This document shows positions 31,001 to 33,059 of a stretch of 33,059 nucleotides of DNA, one piece after another. Origin of the DNA: Planctomycetaceae bacterium (GTDB lineage Bacteria; Planctomycetota; Planctomycetia; Pirellulales; Thermoguttaceae). Position 1 is the stretch's first letter. Every line of letters starts with the position of its first letter. The stretch spans positions 1-33,059 of the forward strand of contig JAISZO010000320.1 in the NCBI GenBank assembly GCA_031269105.1, in the 5' to 3' direction. The notes under the pieces were generated by a model. It did no database searches. It was not told the origin of the DNA and saw nothing but the letters and a program-made list of their open reading frames with translations. The position numbers and the translations under genes are program-made.

Positions 31001-32063
31001 GGGAGAGCGAATCGCCGTCTCCGATTTTGATCTGGAACGGCTGCCGGAAGAATTGCGAATGAACTTTCGCATTCTCGGCGCGGACGGCAAACCGATTGCG
31101 GAAAGCCGCAATCTTGAAACGCTTCGTAAAGAATTTGGCGTCCGGCAGGCGGAAGCGTTTGCGGCGATTACGGTGAAAGACGTTCCGCAATGGGGACGCG
31201 AAAACATAACGGCGTGGGATTTCGGCGATTTTCCCGAAACGCTGGAAATCCGGCGCGGCGGCATAATCGTAACCGCGTATCCGGCGCTGGTTGACCAACG
31301 GGAATCGGTCGCGCAACGCTTTTCGAACTCGCTTGATCAGGCGTTGAATATTTCGCGGCTTGGCGTGTTGCGGTTGTTTCAGCTTGCGAATCGGAAGGAA
31401 TTGCGAACGCAGGCGCTATGGATTCCCGGCTTTGAAAAACTCAACGTTTTCGCGTTGGGACTTCCCGATTTTGATTTGAAACGCGACCTTGCCGATCTTC
31501 TTGCCGCACGCGCGTTTGAGCTTGACGAGAAACCGACGCCGCGTTCGGAAGCTATTTTCAACGGACGTTTGCAACAGGGTAAGGAGCGGATTGGTCTTGC
31601 CGTGCAGGACGTTGCGCGGGTTATTGCGCCGCTTTTGGAAAACTTTCAACAGACGCGTTTTCTTGTTGAGCAAAACGCAAAATCGCAGTACCAAACGGCG
31701 CTCAACGACGTAAAACAACAAATAAACCGTCTCTTCGCGCCCGGCTTTTTACTCGACGCAGAATGGCGATGGCTGAAAGAATATCCGCGTTACCTCAAAG
31801 CGATTGCGCAGCGTTTTGACAAACTCAAAAGCGGCGGCGAACCGCAGGATATTTGCGCGACGCGGCAATTAGAACGTTGGCAATCGCTTTATGAAGAACG
31901 TCTCGCATTGCACGACTCGCTCGGTATTGCCGACGCGGAATTGACGACGTTTCGCTGGATGCTTGAAGAGTATCGCGTTTCTCTGTTTGCTCAAAAACTC
32001 GGCACGTCGATCAAAGTTTCCGAACAACGGCTTGAAAAACAATGGGAGAAAAGTCAAAGGTGA
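28020..32063 (+). CDS. hrpA: ATP-dependent RNA helicase HrpA (DEAH box)
   Basis: GETGSGKSTQIPKICLD, DEAHERSLNIDFLLG, SATID, QRAGRCGRIGPG; full-length 1347 aa. TTG start proposed. Confidence 0.95.
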   Translation: MSKLSQLKKEILRTTPADRFRLQSRLKRLEEESLKGRDIAARIETLENDVAVAYQKVEERRKSFPKITFDNSLPINERRNEIAEIIRENQVVVICGETGSGKSTQIPKICLDVGRGLYGMIGHTQPRRIAARSVAARIAEELNTPLGWQVGYKVRFADQTSPKTLVKLMTDGILLAESQNDRFFNQYDTIIIDEAHERSLNIDFLLGMMRRLIQQRRDLKLIVTSATIDAARFAEHFTVGEKAVTVVEVSGRTFPIEIRYRPILAEKDADNSQEDVAADEEPDMNRAVLNAVDELTAEETVASGRGDILIFMPTERDILETAKLLRSHAIPGDPLHQTEILPLYARLPVGRQQQIFKTSAHRRIVIATNVAESSLTVPGIRYVIDTGTARLSRYSAKSRTQRLPIEAISQASANQRAGRCGRIGPGICVRLYGEADYNRRDRYTTPEIQRTNLASVILQTKSLKLGAVEKFPFLDPPRSAAISDGYKTLFEIGAIDARQNLTDAGRRLARLPVDPRIARMILAAEENGVLREMLIIAAALEIQDPRERPYELQEKADAAHQQFLDPQSDFLTYLKMWDFYHALKEKLSQNQLRKACVQNFLSYNRMREWTDIHLQLQPLMREAGMTLKKRRENDAAFYDALHRSILVGLLSGIAHREQKFEYATAGGAKFFLWPGSGIARQERLGADNVDDKKETVSDSRFPKPPKPNWIVAAERVETTRKFLRTVGRVESEWIEPLAAHLTNKSYHEPHWSEETGRVMAYEKVTLFGLTIVPRRRVNYGTINPAESREIFLNALTEEEAGAVKADFYRHNRQLQEEAKALQAKLRRHEFLLGAWAVYDFYQSRIPDAVYDRPTLERWYKTLDKESRRSLFMTLADVAKEDADESLTSQFPDSIATLHGTEAKLEYAFAPGESNDGLTAIVPLESLREIEPSRPGWLVPGLLAAKVEAMLRALPKSLRRLLAPIPDAAKTIVSQIHFGDGSLEETVARLASRIAGERIAVSDFDLERLPEELRMNFRILGADGKPIAESRNLETLRKEFGVRQAEAFAAITVKDVPQWGRENITAWDFGDFPETLEIRRGGIIVTAYPALVDQRESVAQRFSNSLDQALNISRLGVLRLFQLANRKELRTQALWIPGFEKLNVFALGLPDFDLKRDLADLLAARAFELDEKPTPRSEAIFNGRLQQGKERIGLAVQDVARVIAPLLENFQQTRFLVEQNAKSQYQTALNDVKQQINRLFAPGFLLDAEWRWLKEYPRYLKAIAQRFDKLKSGGEPQDICATRQLERWQSLYEERLALHDSLGIADAELTTFRWMLEEYRVSLFAQKLGTSIKVSEQRLEKQWEKSQR

Positions 32064-32241
32064 AGGGATTGGGGAAACGACTGAATAGTTTGAAAGTTGA
32101 ATTTTCAAGAAAAACAATGAGATATTTAGAAACGTCTCATTAATGAGCGAGTCATTGTGTTGGCTCAACGTGATTCTGTTGAGGAAAATCATGTTTTATA
32201 TCATAGATACATTCTGAATTTTCGAGAATCAAGAAAATTTA

Positions 32242-32673
32242 CTATTTTTGCACCGACGCTTGTTCAACGGTCATAACAGACGGGAGTTGTTGAAGCGGCT
32301 CAACTTCTGCGATCCGTTCCACTTCAAGATAATGCAGGGCGGCGTCCACGTCAATTTCTTCCGTTTGAGGAACATATCCAATCGCCAACATTGCGCCGGT
32401 CTGTCCTTCTTTACCATTTGTATCGAGGCGGCATTTCAAGTCAATCTTTTCGCCGGCGGAAATAAGACGTTTAGGAATTGTTACTTGCGTACAAGAGCAA
32501 GTTTTCGTCACATTGATAATAGCGATGGGATATTTGGACGAATTGATCAGTTGAATGTTGGTTTCATGAAAACCGGGACCGACCTTACCGAAATCCGCAA
32601 CAGCAGGTTCCGCCGCGAGCATGGGCGGTTCCGGTTGCGCCGGCGTGCGAAAATAAAAATAACCCGCCGCCAA
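32242..32673 (-). CDS. DUF1573 domain protein (N-terminus uncertain)
   Basis: AVADFGKVGPGFHETNIQLINSSKYPIAIINVTKTCSCTQVTIPKRLISAGEKIDLKCRLDTNGKEG; the only start in the ORF track is a TTG inside the hydrophobic segment. Confidence 0.75.
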   Translation of the reverse strand: MAAGYFYFRTPAQPEPPMLAAEPAVADFGKVGPGFHETNIQLINSSKYPIAIINVTKTCSCTQVTIPKRLISAGEKIDLKCRLDTNGKEGQTGAMLAIGYVPQTEEIDVDAALHYLEVERIAEVEPLQQLPSVMTVEQASVQK

Positions 32674-32693
32674 AAGAGTTGTAATAATGGGCA

Positions 32694-32808
32694 GTTCTAA
32701 TAAGTTCAGTTTTTATTGAGGGGTTGATAGTTATGGGAAAGATATTATTTTTTCTCAAAAAGAGACGGGAATTTTGTCGTTTTGAATGTCGGAAATCGTT
32801 TCCGATAT
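32694..32808 (-). repeat. Dispersed ~110-bp repeat, copy B (inverted relative to copy A)
   Basis: Reverse complement ATATCGGAAACGATTTCCGACATTCAAAACG...CTCTTTTTGAG...TTTCCCATAACTATCAACCCCTCAATAAAAACTGAACTTATTAGAAC aligns with 3033-3141. Confidence 0.8.
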
Positions 32809-32873
32809 TCATTCCTAACGTCCCTCGTTTACCTCTTTTGTCATTCTACACGAACTCTTCGCATCAAACTCAC

Positions 32874-33059
32874 CTATCGACGCCTATTGTAAACAACATT
32901 CCGCATGCCAATCTGAAACACCGCTCGCGTTTTACCGATGCATCGCATGATTTCGTTCCCCCTCCTCATTTTCATCGCGCCAAAAATGTGTTCCACGCGA
33001 CAACGAATTTTACTTTTTTTACGATTGTTTTCTTTTTGCTCGTCGGTCAACGGAGGATT
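32874..33059 (-). mobile_element. IS5-family-like transposase, C-terminal part running off the window
   Basis: Minus-strand translation from the window edge: NPPLTDEQKENNRKKSKIRCRVEHIFGAMKMRRGNEIMRCIGKTRAVFQIGMRNVVYNRRR*. The NRxKSxIRxRVEHIFG ... GxxRAxxxIGxxNxVYN pattern is typical of IS5 transposases. Confidence 0.85.

Noticed and set aside
32100-32130. AATGAGA...TCTCATT stem as hrpA terminator
   Set aside because: The stem is AT-rich with a 12-nt loop and no following U-tract; evidence too weak to list.

Overview
The window looks like a chromosomal segment of a Planctomycetes-like bacterium; this taxonomy is inferred from gene content only. Its core is a complete minus-strand F1Fo ATP synthase operon in canonical order: atpZ-like, atpI-like, atpB, E, F, H, A, G, D, C. 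Every junction downstream of atpA is occupied by co-oriented foreign genes. A|G holds a decayed restriction-endonuclease-like gene. G|D holds a DUF2961/GH172-like protein, a DUF4870-like membrane protein and a frameshifted SNase-ankyrin gene. D|C holds an intact DNA methyltransferase plus a frameshifted partner nuclease. About five apparent single-base frameshifts all fall in these inserts, while roughly 25 kb of other coding sequence reads open. Degenerate 7-bp-period repeats sit in the spacers, and several arrays run into or overlap the stop codon of a minus-strand gene (atpI-like, atpB, atpF, fliM). Flanking genes include an M14 peptidase, a Rho_N/DUF4912 protein, a YjfB-like protein, uxaC, a DhaK-like protein, fliM with an envelope gene cluster, hrpA and a DUF1573 protein. 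A partial IS5-type transposase, absent from the ORF track, runs off the right edge. Next to it is a ~110-bp repeat whose inverted second copy lies ~29.7 kb away near the left end. No tRNA, rRNA or CRISPR array was recognised.
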